Source of the DNA: Hanstruepera flava
Lineage (GTDB): Bacteria > Bacteroidota > Bacteroidia > Flavobacteriales > Flavobacteriaceae
Length of the DNA stretch: 64,000 bases
Reading direction: 5' to 3'
NCBI RefSeq assembly: GCF_023634025.1
Contig: NZ_JALJCW010000003.1
Location: forward strand, 248,001 to 312,000
Shown piece after piece: positions 35,801-45,997 of this stretch; the first letter of the stretch is position 1; each line of letters begins with the position of its first letter. The position numbers were made by a program, and so were the translations under genes. Under the pieces are notes generated by a model. That model was not told the origin of the DNA. It ran no database searches and saw nothing but the letters and a program-made list of their open reading frames with translations.

Positions 35801-36868
35801 TTACTTAATTAAAGAATTTTTGAATTCTTTTTGTTCAGCCATCCAAGCGTCATATTCTTCTTGAGTCTCAACTACTATTTTCATTTGCATATTGTAGTGT
35901 GATTTACCACAAATTTTATTACAAATCAAAAGATAATCAAACACATATGGCTCGAGTGCCTCTTCTCCATTGGCTACTAATTCTTTACTCTTCTCTTTAC
36001 GAATGTTGTTAATGTTTGCAACTTTATCAACAATTGCTTCACGTTGTCTCATATCAGCAGTTGTAACTGTTGGCGTAAATCCAAATTGTGTAATCATACC
36101 AGGAACACAGTTCATTTGTGCTCTAAAGTGTGGCATGTAAGCAGAATGCAATACATCTTGCGAACGCATTTTAAACAATACAGGTCTGCCAACTGGTAAG
36201 TGTAATTCTGTAGTAATTACATCATCCTGCGCATTTGGATCTGATTCGTCAAGACCTAGTATGTTGGCATTGTCTAAATTAATTAAGCGTACATTAGCTT
36301 TTCCTAACGTATTATCATTTCCACCATAGCGTGCCTTCCAGTTAAACTGTTGTGCATATAATTCAACTACTAAAGGATCATCATCTTCGTTAACGTTCAT
36401 AATAGTAGTCCAGGTAAACAATCCGTAAATAATTAAGCCTGCCAAAACAATAACAGGGATTATTGTCCAAATAGCCTCTAAAGTATTATTGTCGGCGTAG
36501 AACAATGCCTTTTTACCTTTTTCACCTCTGTATTTGTAAGCAAAATAATGTAATAAAAACTGTGTGATTGTTTGAACAATAAAAATGATGACCATAGATA
36601 TGATCATTAAATTATCAATTCCAGGTCCATGTTCAGAAGCTGAATTTGACATTAACGGTAAATCACCCCAATTCACAAAACACACAATAGTAATTGCGTA
36701 AATGAAAATTAAAAATCCAATCATTAAATAAGCATTAAGCTTATTGTCTTGATCGTTTGCAACTTGACTATTTGATGCACCAACCTGGGCTAAATCAAAT
36801 ATTTTTATCATTTGCCAAATTGCAACGGCAATAAAAACTAAAATTATAACTGTTAAAAAAGCTGTCAT
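35801..36868 (-). CDS. coxB: Cytochrome c oxidase subunit II
   Basis: 355 residues. Three hydrophobic segments (near 3-20, 50-68, 84-110 and 135-155 overall, the last two being the usual hairpin) precede the cupredoxin domain. The CuA site is complete: His in DVLHSAYM, then C316-x3-C320-x3-H324-x2-M327. It takes electrons from the ActE or ActA cytochrome and hands them to subunit I. An N-terminal extra helix makes it longer than the classical subunit II. It lies 26 bases after actF. Confidence 0.95.
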   Translation of the reverse strand: MTAFLTVIILVFIAVAIWQMIKIFDLAQVGASNSQVANDQDNKLNAYLMIGFLIFIYAITIVCFVNWGDLPLMSNSASEHGPGIDNLMIISMVIIFIVQTITQFLLHYFAYKYRGEKGKKALFYADNNTLEAIWTIIPVIVLAGLIIYGLFTWTTIMNVNEDDDPLVVELYAQQFNWKARYGGNDNTLGKANVRLINLDNANILGLDESDPNAQDDVITTELHLPVGRPVLFKMRSQDVLHSAYMPHFRAQMNCVPGMITQFGFTPTVTTADMRQREAIVDKVANINNIRKEKSKELVANGEEALEPYVFDYLLICNKICGKSHYNMQMKIVVETQEEYDAWMAEQKEFKNSLIK

Positions 36869-36894
36869 TGTCTTTTCTCTTCTTTAATTAATTT

Positions 36895-38277
36895 TTAATA
36901 ATGAAAATGCTCACTTTCTTTAATAAATGGATTTCCTTTAGCTAATAATGGTGCTTTAGTTAAGGCTGTAAATACAATAAATATAAACAGTCCTGCAAAT
37001 AACATTATGGCACCTATTTCTGGTATTCCAATAAACCATCTATCACCAACCGTTGCAGGCATTATCATGTTGAACACATCAATATAATGTCCACATAGAA
37101 TTACAATACCAGCCATTACAACAAACCAAGGAATACGCTTATAATCACTATTCATTAATACTAATAATGGGAATACAAAATTCATGACTACCATGCCAAG
37201 GAATGGTAATTTATAATCTGCAAAACGCGTCACAAAATACGTAACCTCTTCTGGAATGTTTGAATACCAAATAAGCATGAATTGAGAGAACCATAGATAG
37301 GTCCAGAAAATACTGATGGCAAACATGAATTTGGCTAAATCATGTAAGTGACTATCATTTACAAATGGTAATAAATCTTTAGACTTTAAGTACATTGTTA
37401 TTAAAGCAATAACCGTAATACCACTTACAAACATACTAGCAAAAACATACCAACCGAATAAGGTACTAAACCAGTGTGGGTCAACACTCATAATCCAATC
37501 CCAAGACATCATAGATTCTGTATAGATATAGAATACTAAAAATCCTGCTGCAATTCTAAATGACTTCTTAAAGTTGCTATTATCATTTACATCGGCATTA
37601 TCTTGCGCGATTGAAAACTTACGGGCAAAATGTCTATATAAACTCCATCCTGCAATAAATATTAAACCACGGATAATAAACCAAGGTAAGTTTAAGAAAC
37701 TAGATTTACCAGCTACTAATTTATCATAATCTTGATGTTCAGGATTAGTCATGTTTTCATTCATCCAAACAAAAATGCTATTATGCCCCAAAAAATGTGA
37801 AGCTACAGCAATAGCCAAAACAATTAGTGCACCTGGTAACACATAAGCTGTTATACCTTCCATTACTCTAAATAATACAGGAGACCATCCTGCTTGCGCT
37901 GCAAATTGAATAGCATAAAATGCCAAAACACCTAACGCAATCATAAAGAAAAAGAATGCAGCTACATAAACAGCAGACCATGGTCTGTTTGCGATTTGGT
38001 GTTGTACATGTTCAACATGTTTAGTATGTTCATCAACAGTGTCGGCATGACCGCCTTCTGTATGAGCATCTTCTGAAGTATGTTCATCATGACTCGGAGC
38101 AGCATGAGCTACGTCTTCACCATGACCTCCACCATGATGTGAAGCTTCTTCTGCAAGCATGGTTTCAACCTCGTCAAAAGATTTATGCGATGTCATGAAA
38201 CCATACACAACACCCAACGCTCCAATTATCATTAGTGCGATAGAAACGGTCTTTAATTTTTTTGAGAATGTGTACAT
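36895..38277 (-). CDS. actF: Alternative complex III subunit ActF
   Basis: 460 residues and about ten membrane helices. It has the conserved SWDWIMSVDPHWFSTLFGWYVFASMFVSG and WFIGIPEIGAIMLFAG segments of the ActC/ActF (NrfD-related) family. A loop after the first helix (about 47-93) contains 12 histidines in 47 residues. ActF is part of the quinol:cytochrome c oxidoreductase membrane arm. It follows actE by 24 bases. Confidence 0.93.
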   Translation of the reverse strand: MYTFSKKLKTVSIALMIIGALGVVYGFMTSHKSFDEVETMLAEEASHHGGGHGEDVAHAAPSHDEHTSEDAHTEGGHADTVDEHTKHVEHVQHQIANRPWSAVYVAAFFFFMIALGVLAFYAIQFAAQAGWSPVLFRVMEGITAYVLPGALIVLAIAVASHFLGHNSIFVWMNENMTNPEHQDYDKLVAGKSSFLNLPWFIIRGLIFIAGWSLYRHFARKFSIAQDNADVNDNSNFKKSFRIAAGFLVFYIYTESMMSWDWIMSVDPHWFSTLFGWYVFASMFVSGITVIALITMYLKSKDLLPFVNDSHLHDLAKFMFAISIFWTYLWFSQFMLIWYSNIPEEVTYFVTRFADYKLPFLGMVVMNFVFPLLVLMNSDYKRIPWFVVMAGIVILCGHYIDVFNMIMPATVGDRWFIGIPEIGAIMLFAGLFIFIVFTALTKAPLLAKGNPFIKESEHFHY

Positions 38278-38301
38278 ATCTATATATAAACTTTATCTAT
38301 C

Positions 38302-38859
38302 TTATTTTTCTAATTTAGCTTTTAGGTCTAACACATAAGCTGTTACTTGCCAACGTTCCTCTTCGTTTAATTGATTGGCGTATGAACCCATGGCATTTTT
38401 ACCATAATAAATTGTATGGTATATACTTCCAGCTGTAATGGCTCTACCAACATCATCGTAACTAGGAATACCTAATATCTTTTCACGTTTTACTAAAGTA
38501 CCTTGACCATCTCCCTTATTGCCATGACAGATACCACAGTAAATATCATATAACTCTTTTCCTCTTGCTAAATCTACTTTTGCTGAATCTAACGGACTCA
38601 TTAAAGAATCTTTAGCAAAATTGTACCCTTCGGTAGTGTTAGCAATATCGAATGGAGTAAATCCTCTAGGTATGGTTCCTTCTGCAGGTAATTGTGCTTC
38701 CCAACCACTTCTAAATGCATCCGATTCTGCATAGGTTTCATATGGTACAGGTTCGTACATGTTAGGCATGAATTGATAGTTTGGTTTTGTATCTTTTTTA
38801 CAGGATACAACAACTACTAATACTAATGCTATAACTACTATTTTAAATAAGCCTTTCAT
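38302..38859 (-). CDS. actE: Alternative complex III monoheme cytochrome c ActE
   Basis: 185 residues from the ATG at 38859 (MKGLFKIVVIALVLVVVVSC), which gives a lipoprotein signal with the lipobox cysteine at 20. An upstream in-frame ATG overlaps actD and spoils the signal. One heme site CGICHG, with methionine ligand likely in KNAMGSYANQL. ActE hands electrons to the oxidase. The gene starts 1 base after the actD stop. Confidence 0.92.
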   Translation of the reverse strand: MKGLFKIVVIALVLVVVVSCKKDTKPNYQFMPNMYEPVPYETYAESDAFRSGWEAQLPAEGTIPRGFTPFDIANTTEGYNFAKDSLMSPLDSAKVDLARGKELYDIYCGICHGNKGDGQGTLVKREKILGIPSYDDVGRAITAGSIYHTIYYGKNAMGSYANQLNEEERWQVTAYVLDLKAKLEK

Positions 38860-38860
38860 A

Positions 38861-39397
38861 TTAATGTGCTTCTTCTTTATCAACTAAATTAACTTCAACA
38901 GCTCCAGTTTCTTTTAACAAACTTTCTAATTCTTGTTCATTGCCATGAACAGCAATTTCCATTAAGAAATGATCATCCGTTGTTCTTGGATCCGGATTTT
39001 CAGCTTTTTTAAATGGCCACATTCTACTACGCAGGTAAAATGTAATTACCATTAAATGCGCAGCAAAAAATACCGTTAACTCAAACATAATAGGAACAAA
39101 GGCTGGCATGTTTTCCAAATAACTAAAACTTGGTTTACCACCAATATTTTGAGGCCAATCTTCAATCATGATAAAATTCATCATAACGATAGCAACCGTT
39201 AAACCTATACATCCATAAATAAATGAGGCTATTGCTATACGAGTTGGCTCCAAGCCCATGGCTTTATCTAGCCCATGAACTGGAAATGGTGTATATATTT
39301 CCTCGATATGATGTTTTTCTGACTTAACCTTTTTAACGGCTGACATCAACACATCATCATCTGTATAAATAGCGTGAATTACTTTTGAAGCTTCCAT
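38861..39397 (-). CDS. actD: Alternative complex III subunit ActD (DUF3341)
   Basis: 178 residues. A soluble N-terminal part (VIHAIYTDDDVLMSAVKKVK, HHIEEIYTPFPVHGLDKAMGL) is followed by two membrane helices (about 55-75 and 98-120) and a soluble tail with the conserved TDDHF. This DUF3341 layout is specific to ActD, which has no cofactor. It lies 10 bases after actC. Confidence 0.93.
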   Translation of the reverse strand: MEASKVIHAIYTDDDVLMSAVKKVKSEKHHIEEIYTPFPVHGLDKAMGLEPTRIAIASFIYGCIGLTVAIVMMNFIMIEDWPQNIGGKPSFSYLENMPAFVPIMFELTVFFAAHLMVITFYLRSRMWPFKKAENPDPRTTDDHFLMEIAVHGNEQELESLLKETGAVEVNLVDKEEAH

Positions 39398-39407
39398 ATG
39401 CTACTTT

Positions 39408-40859
39408 CTAATTTTTTGATTCTTTATTATTCTCTCCTGATGTTCTTACATCTGAACCTGTTCCAACTAAACTATCGCCACGCTCTCTTATTTTCTTATA
39501 ACGCTCTCCTGATGATTTTAAAATAGTCTTAACTTCAGCCTGCGCAATAACAGGGAATGTTCTAGCATATAATAAAAACAATACAAAGAAGAAACCGATA
39601 GTTCCAATGAAAATTCCAATATCCACAAATGTTGGTGAGAACATAGTCCAAGATGATGGTAAATAGTCTCTGTGTAATGAGGTCACGATAATAACGAAAC
39701 GCTCGAACCACATTCCAATGTTTACAACAATAGAGATAAAGAATGAGAACATGATACTGGTACGTAGTTTCTTAAACCACATAAACTGTGGAGAGAATAC
39801 GTTACAAGTCATCATAGCCCAATATGCCCACCAATAAGGGCCTGTTGCTCTGTTTAAGAATGCGTATTGTTCATATTCTACTCCAGAATACCAAGCAATA
39901 AACAACTCTGTAATATAAGCCACACCAACAATAGAACCTGTAATCATAATAACTATGTTCATCAATTCTATGTGCTGAACTGTTATATAATCTTCAAGAC
40001 TACATACTTTTCTCATGATAATTAATAAGGTATTTACCATGGCAAAACCAGAGAAAATCGCACCAGCAACAAAGTAAGGTGGGAAAATAGTTGTATGCCA
40101 ACCTGGTATAACAGACGTTGCGAAGTCAAACGATACAATGGTATGTACCGAAAGTACAAGAGGTGTAGCTAAACCAGCCAATACCAATGATACCTCTTCA
40201 AAACGTTGCCAATCTTTAGCTCGCCCTGACCAACCAAAACTCAACAAAGAATAAATTTTCTTTTGGAAAGGCTTTACAGCTCTATCTCGAATCATGGCAA
40301 AATCAGGTAATAAACCAGTCCACCAGAATACTAATGATACCGATAAATACGTTGAAATTGCAAATACGTCCCAAAGTAACGGTGAGTTAAAGTTTACCCA
40401 TAGCGATCCAAATTGGTTTGGAATAGGTAATACCCAATATCCTAACCATGGACGACCCATGTGAATGATTGGGAACAAACCGGCTTGAACTACCGAGAAA
40501 ATTGTCATTGCTTCTGCAGAACGGTTAATTGCCATTCTCCATTTTTGACGGAATAGTAATAGTACGGCAGAAATAAGTGTTCCTGCGTGACCAATACCAA
40601 CCCACCAAACGAAGTTAGTAATATCCCAAGCCCAACCTACGGTTTTATTTAAACCCCAAGTTCCAATACCTGTTGAAATTGTATAAATAATACAGCCTAT
40701 TCCCCAAAGGAAGGCTACAAGTGATATAGAAAATACAATCCACCAAGATTTGTTTGCTTTACCTTCAACAGGTGCTGCTACATCCACAGATACATCATGG
40801 TATGATTTTTCGCCTGTAACTAAAGGTCTTCTAATAGGTGCTTCGTAATGAGACGCCAT
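39408..40859 (-). CDS. actC: Alternative complex III subunit ActC (NrfD-like)
   Basis: 483 residues with about ten membrane helices, including GIGCIIYTISTGIGTWGLN, WVGIGHAGTLISAVLLL, and FPIIHMGRPWLGYW, which hold the quinol-site residues of NrfD/PsrC proteins. It binds menaquinol and feeds electrons to ActB's Fe-S clusters. It lies 32 bases after actB. Confidence 0.95.
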   Translation of the reverse strand: MASHYEAPIRRPLVTGEKSYHDVSVDVAAPVEGKANKSWWIVFSISLVAFLWGIGCIIYTISTGIGTWGLNKTVGWAWDITNFVWWVGIGHAGTLISAVLLLFRQKWRMAINRSAEAMTIFSVVQAGLFPIIHMGRPWLGYWVLPIPNQFGSLWVNFNSPLLWDVFAISTYLSVSLVFWWTGLLPDFAMIRDRAVKPFQKKIYSLLSFGWSGRAKDWQRFEEVSLVLAGLATPLVLSVHTIVSFDFATSVIPGWHTTIFPPYFVAGAIFSGFAMVNTLLIIMRKVCSLEDYITVQHIELMNIVIMITGSIVGVAYITELFIAWYSGVEYEQYAFLNRATGPYWWAYWAMMTCNVFSPQFMWFKKLRTSIMFSFFISIVVNIGMWFERFVIIVTSLHRDYLPSSWTMFSPTFVDIGIFIGTIGFFFVLFLLYARTFPVIAQAEVKTILKSSGERYKKIRERGDSLVGTGSDVRTSGENNKESKN

Positions 40860-40891
40860 AATCCTTTTATAATTGTTTCTTAATTAATTTA

Positions 40892-43800
40892 TTATGCTTC
40901 GGTTGTATTTCTCACTTTTGTTTGATACATCACGTTTGGTTTTGTTCCAACATGTTCTAACAAGTGATACATACGGTTATCTTCTTTAAGGTGAGCCACC
41001 TTACTTTCTTTATCGTTAATGTCTCCAAAAATCATAGCTCCACTGCTACAAGCTGCAGAACATGCTGTTTGGAATTCTCCATCTTTAATTTCACGTCCAT
41101 CTCGTTTGGCATCAAGAATTGTTTTTTGCGTCATTTGAATACACATTGAACATTTCTCCATTACACCACGAGAACGAACCGTTACATCTGGATTCAATAC
41201 CATACGTCCTAAATCATCATTCATATGGTAATCAAACTCATCGTTCTGAGCATATAAGAACCAATTGAAACGACGTACTTTATACGGACAGTTATTTGCA
41301 CAATAACGCGTACCTACACAACGGTTATAAGCCATGTGGTTTTGACCTTGACGACCATGTGAAGTTGCCGCAACTGGACAAACTGTTTCACAAGGTGCAT
41401 GGTTACAGTGCTGACACATTACAGGTTGGAAAGCAACTTGTGGATTATCTGAAGGACTTTCCATTCTTTCAAATGTAGATAAAGATCCATCTCCTTCTCT
41501 GTCTCCAAAAACATAATTTCCTAAACCTAAACCATCAGCACTTTCTTTTTCTTTATTATCTCCTTCAAATGTTTCGTCGGACGAATAATATCTATCTATA
41601 CGTAACCAGTGCATATCACGGCTACGACGTACTTCAGTTTTACCAACTACAGGCACATTATTTTCAGCATGACAAGCAATAACACATGCGCCACATCCTG
41701 TACAGGCATTTAAATCGATTGACAAGTTGAAATGATGACCAATTGAACGGTCAAACTCATCCCATAAATCAACCTCTGGCGACGTTACTGGTGTTTCTTC
41801 ATGATTAAGAGAAACTACTGGAACTTTATTCCACCCGTGTTTATGATCCTCTTTATCGTATGTGTTAAATATTTCTAATGTGGTTTCCTTAATAATATCA
41901 CCACGACCCATTAACGTATTATGCAACTGAACACATGCAAACTCATGCTCTCCAGGCAATACAGTTATATTGGCGTCTGATTGAACAGCATTAAACCCGT
42001 TATAGAATGGATAAGCATTTATACCGGTTTGCATTTCAGATTTTAACCCATCTTTACGACCATAGCCCAATGCTAACCCAACAGAACCTTTAGCTTGTCC
42101 TGGTTGAATAAGTGCAGGAATGGTAACCGAAACACCGTTTACAGTTAATTCAACTAAACTTCCGTTTAATCCACCATTAGCTACATTCCAGTTTTTAATT
42201 CCTAATTCATCAGCATCTGCTTGAGAAACTGTTAAATAGTTATCCCAAGTTGTTCTTGTGATTGGGTCTGGTAATTCTTGTAACCACGGATTATTGGCTT
42301 GTTGGCCATCTCCCATTGATACTTTAGTATACAATACTAACTCAAATTTTTGAGAGGCTTTAGCTCCTGCTAAAGTTCTTGCAGCAGCTCCAACACCAGA
42401 TACAGTTGCAGTATCTTTTTCTGGATCAATATCGCCTTCTAAAACATCTAAATCATCAGATTCCGCAGTGTCATTCACAAAGAAACCATCGTGTAGCGCT
42501 TTGTTAAATGAGCTTCCTTGAAGAATATCTTCTGACCAGATTTGCTTAATGTAATCATTATAAGACTGGCTATTATTGGTCCATTTAAGTAAGCAATCTT
42601 GGAATTGTTTTGTATCAAATAACGGACGAATAGCTGGTTGCATTAAACTATAATGACCTGTTTTTATTTCAACATCACCCCAAGACTCCAAATAATGTGG
42701 TGCTGCAGCTATATATTGACATTTTGTTGATGTTTCATCAGCTTTCATAGAAAACGCAATAGATAATTCTGTTTTTTCTAATCCAGCAGCAAACTCATCT
42801 GTATTTGGTAAAGTGTATAATGGATTTACTCCACTCATAATAATAGCACCTACCTTCCCGGCATTCATATCTGCCACTAATCGAGCTACTTCATTATCAT
42901 TACCTTGTCTTGTTTTTATAGTAGTTTCACTATCAAAAGCAGCACTATTTAGGTGTTCGTTAATACCTAAAACAACCGTTTGGGCATCAACATCTTGAAT
43001 ACCTGTAACAACAACTGCTTTACTTCCTGCTTTCTTTAATTCTGTTGCAGCTTGACTTACAGCTTGAGCGATATGCTCTGGTAAATCAACTGACACTGAA
43101 CCACCAACAACTTCACTATATAATTTGGCTAAAGCTAATTTTTGTTGCGTTGGTGTCATTGGCACACGCTTATCAGCATTTGCACCAGTAAGTGACATAT
43201 TAGATTCAAACTGAATATGACGAGACATTTTGCCGTGATCTGGCACTCTGTTTTTTGAGTATCCAGAATCAAAACCACCGCCTTGCCAGTCACCTAAAAA
43301 GTCTGCACTAACAGAGACAATTGTCATAGCCTTTGAAAAATCGTAATCGGCTAATCCTCTTTTATTATATCGTTTTTGGAATGCTTCCAAAGCAGCTGAT
43401 TCTGAAACAGCATCATAAACTACATGGCGTACATTTCCATACTCTTCTCTAAAATCTGCTATTAAGTTTCTTGTAGATGGGCTTGCATACGTTTGTGTTA
43501 ACAACACAATATCTTTACCAGAACCTTTTAAACTTTCAAGCACTCGAGTTGTTTCAACTTCAAAATCGCTCCAAGAAATGGCTTCACCCTCTCTCATTGG
43601 ACCTTGCACTCTTAAACTATCGTACAACCCTAAAACAGAAGCATTAACTCTAGCATTTGCGCTACCGTGAGTAGCAGCTAAAGTATTGTTTTCAATTTTA
43701 ATTGGACGACCCTCGCGAGTTTTAACTAAAACACTTGCAAAATCAAATCCGTCCGCAATAGTTGTAGCATAATAATTTGCTACTCCAGGCACAATCTCTT

Positions 43801-44056
43801 CAGGTTGCACTACATAAGGAATTGATTTAATAACTGGCCCTTCACAGGCAGCTAAAGATGCTGCAGCTGTACTAAAACCAACATATTTTAAGAAATCACG
43901 ACGTGTTGTTTTAGAACTCTCTAATGAATCTTTATCTCCTAAAAATTCATCAGTAGGAATTTCTTCAACAAATTCGTTTTGTTTTAGCGTCTCAACAATA
44001 GAACTATTCTCGTTTAGCTCTTCAACACTTTTCCAGTATTTCTTGTTTGATGACAT
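40892..44056 (-). CDS. actB: Alternative complex III Fe-S protein ActB
   Basis: 1054 residues. A Tat signal (TRRDFLK at 51-57) is followed by a lipobox ending LAAC (C71), so the protein is exported folded and lipid-anchored. The middle is a molybdopterin oxidoreductase-like domain that in this family has no cofactor. The C-terminal quarter is a ferredoxin-like domain with four cluster motifs: CTGCGACVIACHAE; CQHCNHAPCETVCPV; CVGTRYCANNCPY; and CSMCIQ...C. It links the quinol site to the ActA hemes. Confidence 0.95.
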   Translation of the reverse strand: MSSNKKYWKSVEELNENSSIVETLKQNEFVEEIPTDEFLGDKDSLESSKTTRRDFLKYVGFSTAAASLAACEGPVIKSIPYVVQPEEIVPGVANYYATTIADGFDFASVLVKTREGRPIKIENNTLAATHGSANARVNASVLGLYDSLRVQGPMREGEAISWSDFEVETTRVLESLKGSGKDIVLLTQTYASPSTRNLIADFREEYGNVRHVVYDAVSESAALEAFQKRYNKRGLADYDFSKAMTIVSVSADFLGDWQGGGFDSGYSKNRVPDHGKMSRHIQFESNMSLTGANADKRVPMTPTQQKLALAKLYSEVVGGSVSVDLPEHIAQAVSQAATELKKAGSKAVVVTGIQDVDAQTVVLGINEHLNSAAFDSETTIKTRQGNDNEVARLVADMNAGKVGAIIMSGVNPLYTLPNTDEFAAGLEKTELSIAFSMKADETSTKCQYIAAAPHYLESWGDVEIKTGHYSLMQPAIRPLFDTKQFQDCLLKWTNNSQSYNDYIKQIWSEDILQGSSFNKALHDGFFVNDTAESDDLDVLEGDIDPEKDTATVSGVGAAARTLAGAKASQKFELVLYTKVSMGDGQQANNPWLQELPDPITRTTWDNYLTVSQADADELGIKNWNVANGGLNGSLVELTVNGVSVTIPALIQPGQAKGSVGLALGYGRKDGLKSEMQTGINAYPFYNGFNAVQSDANITVLPGEHEFACVQLHNTLMGRGDIIKETTLEIFNTYDKEDHKHGWNKVPVVSLNHEETPVTSPEVDLWDEFDRSIGHHFNLSIDLNACTGCGACVIACHAENNVPVVGKTEVRRSRDMHWLRIDRYYSSDETFEGDNKEKESADGLGLGNYVFGDREGDGSLSTFERMESPSDNPQVAFQPVMCQHCNHAPCETVCPVAATSHGRQGQNHMAYNRCVGTRYCANNCPYKVRRFNWFLYAQNDEFDYHMNDDLGRMVLNPDVTVRSRGVMEKCSMCIQMTQKTILDAKRDGREIKDGEFQTACSAACSSGAMIFGDINDKESKVAHLKEDNRMYHLLEHVGTKPNVMYQTKVRNTTEA

Positions 44057-44085
44057 ATTATATAATTGAATTACTTCTTATTAAA

Positions 44086-45378
44086 TTAATAATGACACTT
44101 ACCACATTCCAAACCACCCATTTGAGCAGCTGTTAATTGGTCTACACCATACTTTTTAGATAATTCAGCATGAATTTTCTCGTAGTATGCGTTGTCTTTA
44201 ACGTTTACATTTGTTTCTCTGTGACAGTTAATACACCACCCCATTGTAAGTGGTGCATACTGATACATAATTTCCATTTCCTCTACTGGACCGTGACATG
44301 TTTGACACTCAATACCTGCAACAGAAACGTGTTGAGAGTGATTGAAATAGGCGAAATCTGGTAAATTGTGTATTCTTACCCATTTAACCGGCTGCGTTTC
44401 TCCTGTATATTTTTGCTCGGCATCATCCCATCCAACTGCAGCGTAAAGTTTTTTAATCTCTCCATCGTAAAATTCCTTGCTGTATTCTGCCGAAGCTGTT
44501 TCTGGAGCAACCTCATAAATAGATTTATGGCAATTCATACATACATTAAGCGAAGGAATACCTGAAGTTTTACTCACTCTTGCAGAAGAGTGACAATACT
44601 TACAATCTATACCATTATCGCCTGCGTGAATCTTGTGTGAATAATGAATAGGCTGAACAGGCTGATATCCTTGGTCAACACCTACTTGCATTAAATAACC
44701 ATAAACAAAATAACCACTAGCCAACAATAAGAAAATAGCAGTAACCAATACCAAAAATTGGTTTTGCACAAATGCTTTCCATATTGGTGTGCCTTTTGTT
44801 TCAGAAATGTCTACGCCTTTAGCTTCAGCAAAACGGTTAAGCGTCTGTCTAACCAAGACTAGCGCCATGGCTAATAGTGCAAATAAAACGGCTAAAGCAC
44901 CAAGAATCATTTTATTTGAAATTCCGCCTTCCTGGCTTCCACTTCCATCTTGACCTCCTGTTACCTGCGCTACTACTGGCTCGGGCACATCTTCAGCTGT
45001 ATAAGCTAGTATATGACTTATATCTTCATCTGTCAACTGTGGCATAGCAGTCATAGCCGCTCCACCATATTCGTCATAAATTTTGTTTGCGTAAGCATCT
45101 CCAGACTTAATTACAGCAGCACTGTTTCTAATCCAAGCAGCAATCCACTCTCTATCCAAGCCTTGTTCATCTGAAAGTCTTTGCTCTACTTTACGCAGTG
45201 CAGGACCTGTCATCTTCTTGTCTAATTTATGACAAGCAGCACAGTTGGCATTAAATAAAGATTTTCCTTTTGCTGGATCGCCTTCTTGAGCAGAAAGTGA
45301 GGTTGAAAACGCTAGTAAAATAATTAAACTTAAACGGAGAATGTTTTTGCCTAATTTTCGGTGATTCACCTGTTTCAT
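44086..45378 (-). CDS. actA: Alternative complex III multiheme cytochrome c ActA
   Basis: 430 residues from the ATG at 45378, which gives a standard signal peptide ending LSAQ. An in-frame ATG at 45423 adds 15 residues and cannot be excluded. An N-terminal monoheme cytochrome c domain (CAACH at 46-50), then two membrane helices, then five more CxxCH sites (CKYCH, CMNCH, CQTCH, CINCH and CGKCH at the very end). That is six hemes, one more than the pentaheme ActA. First gene of the act-cox operon. Confidence 0.93.
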   Translation of the reverse strand: MKQVNHRKLGKNILRLSLIILLAFSTSLSAQEGDPAKGKSLFNANCAACHKLDKKMTGPALRKVEQRLSDEQGLDREWIAAWIRNSAAVIKSGDAYANKIYDEYGGAAMTAMPQLTDEDISHILAYTAEDVPEPVVAQVTGGQDGSGSQEGGISNKMILGALAVLFALLAMALVLVRQTLNRFAEAKGVDISETKGTPIWKAFVQNQFLVLVTAIFLLLASGYFVYGYLMQVGVDQGYQPVQPIHYSHKIHAGDNGIDCKYCHSSARVSKTSGIPSLNVCMNCHKSIYEVAPETASAEYSKEFYDGEIKKLYAAVGWDDAEQKYTGETQPVKWVRIHNLPDFAYFNHSQHVSVAGIECQTCHGPVEEMEIMYQYAPLTMGWCINCHRETNVNVKDNAYYEKIHAELSKKYGVDQLTAAQMGGLECGKCHY

Positions 45379-45460
45379 ATTATTAGTTGAATTAACTTCT
45401 AAACTTTGGTATGATTTTTTCATTTAATAAAAGAAAAAAATACAATAATAAAATCTCACG

Positions 45461-45468
45461 CAAAAGTA
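45461..45468 (-). promoter_or_regulatory. -7 box (TACTTTTG) of the act-cox operon
   Basis: A full TAnnTTTG match on the minus strand, about 80 bases before the ATG at 45378 and about 38 before the alternative ATG at 45423. The -33 region has no exact TTTG. This one promoter would drive about 11 kb of genes. Confidence 0.55.
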
Positions 45469-45566
45469 ACATTTAAAGTCGATTTTAGAAATGTTACAGA
45501 ACTGTTAATTGCTAATTTAGAGAAATTCTAAATAATAAAATAGGCTGAGTTTTAGTTATTATAATT

Positions 45567-45574
45567 TACTTTTG
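45567..45574 (+). promoter_or_regulatory. -7 box (TACTTTTG) of the SPOR gene
   Basis: A full TAnnTTTG match 18 bases before the ATG at 45593. It is arranged back to back with the act-cox promoter in the same gap. Confidence 0.5.
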
Positions 45575-45592
45575 TATTAAATACTATTGAAA

Positions 45593-45994
45593 ATGAATTT
45601 ATTGAAACCTAAAAATATGGTGTTTCTAGCCTCATGTCTAATTTTAACTATGCAAATTAGCTTTGCACAAGAGGGCAGTTTAAACATTAATCAAGACCCA
45701 AAAATTGACAAATTGCTGGCTGTTAAAACATCTATGAACACATCTGAAACAGATTCTGAACGCTATAAAATTCAAGTCTTTTCTGGAAATCGTCAAGCAG
45801 AAGCCGAAAAGGCAAAGTCTATAGTTAAAACCAAAATGAGCGAATTACCTGTAATTACTGTATTTGAAACTCCAAATTACAAAGTTTGGGTTGGAAATTT
45901 CAGAAGTCGCCTTGAGGCAGATAGGGCACTATTGAAAGTTCAAAAAGAGTTTAAAAGTGCTTTTGTTTTTAAACCCAAAAAAGAAAAAGATTAA
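45593..45994 (+). CDS. SPOR-domain protein
   Basis: 133 residues from the ATG at 45593, preferred over an in-frame TTG at 45587. A signal peptide (to about residue 24, SFAQ) is followed by a short linker and a SPOR domain (about 57-130: YKIQVFSGNRQAEAEKAKSIV, then YKVWVGNFRSRLEADRALLKVQKEF). SPOR domains bind denuded peptidoglycan, often at division sites. It converges with infB. Confidence 0.85.
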   Translation: MNLLKPKNMVFLASCLILTMQISFAQEGSLNINQDPKIDKLLAVKTSMNTSETDSERYKIQVFSGNRQAEAEKAKSIVKTKMSELPVITVFETPNYKVWVGNFRSRLEADRALLKVQKEFKSAFVFKPKKEKD

Positions 45995-45997
45995 AAC

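Noticed and set aside
40892-44056. ActB as a molybdenum enzyme
   Set aside because: It belongs to the alternative complex III family, where the molybdopterin-like domain is cofactor-free, and it lies in the act operon.
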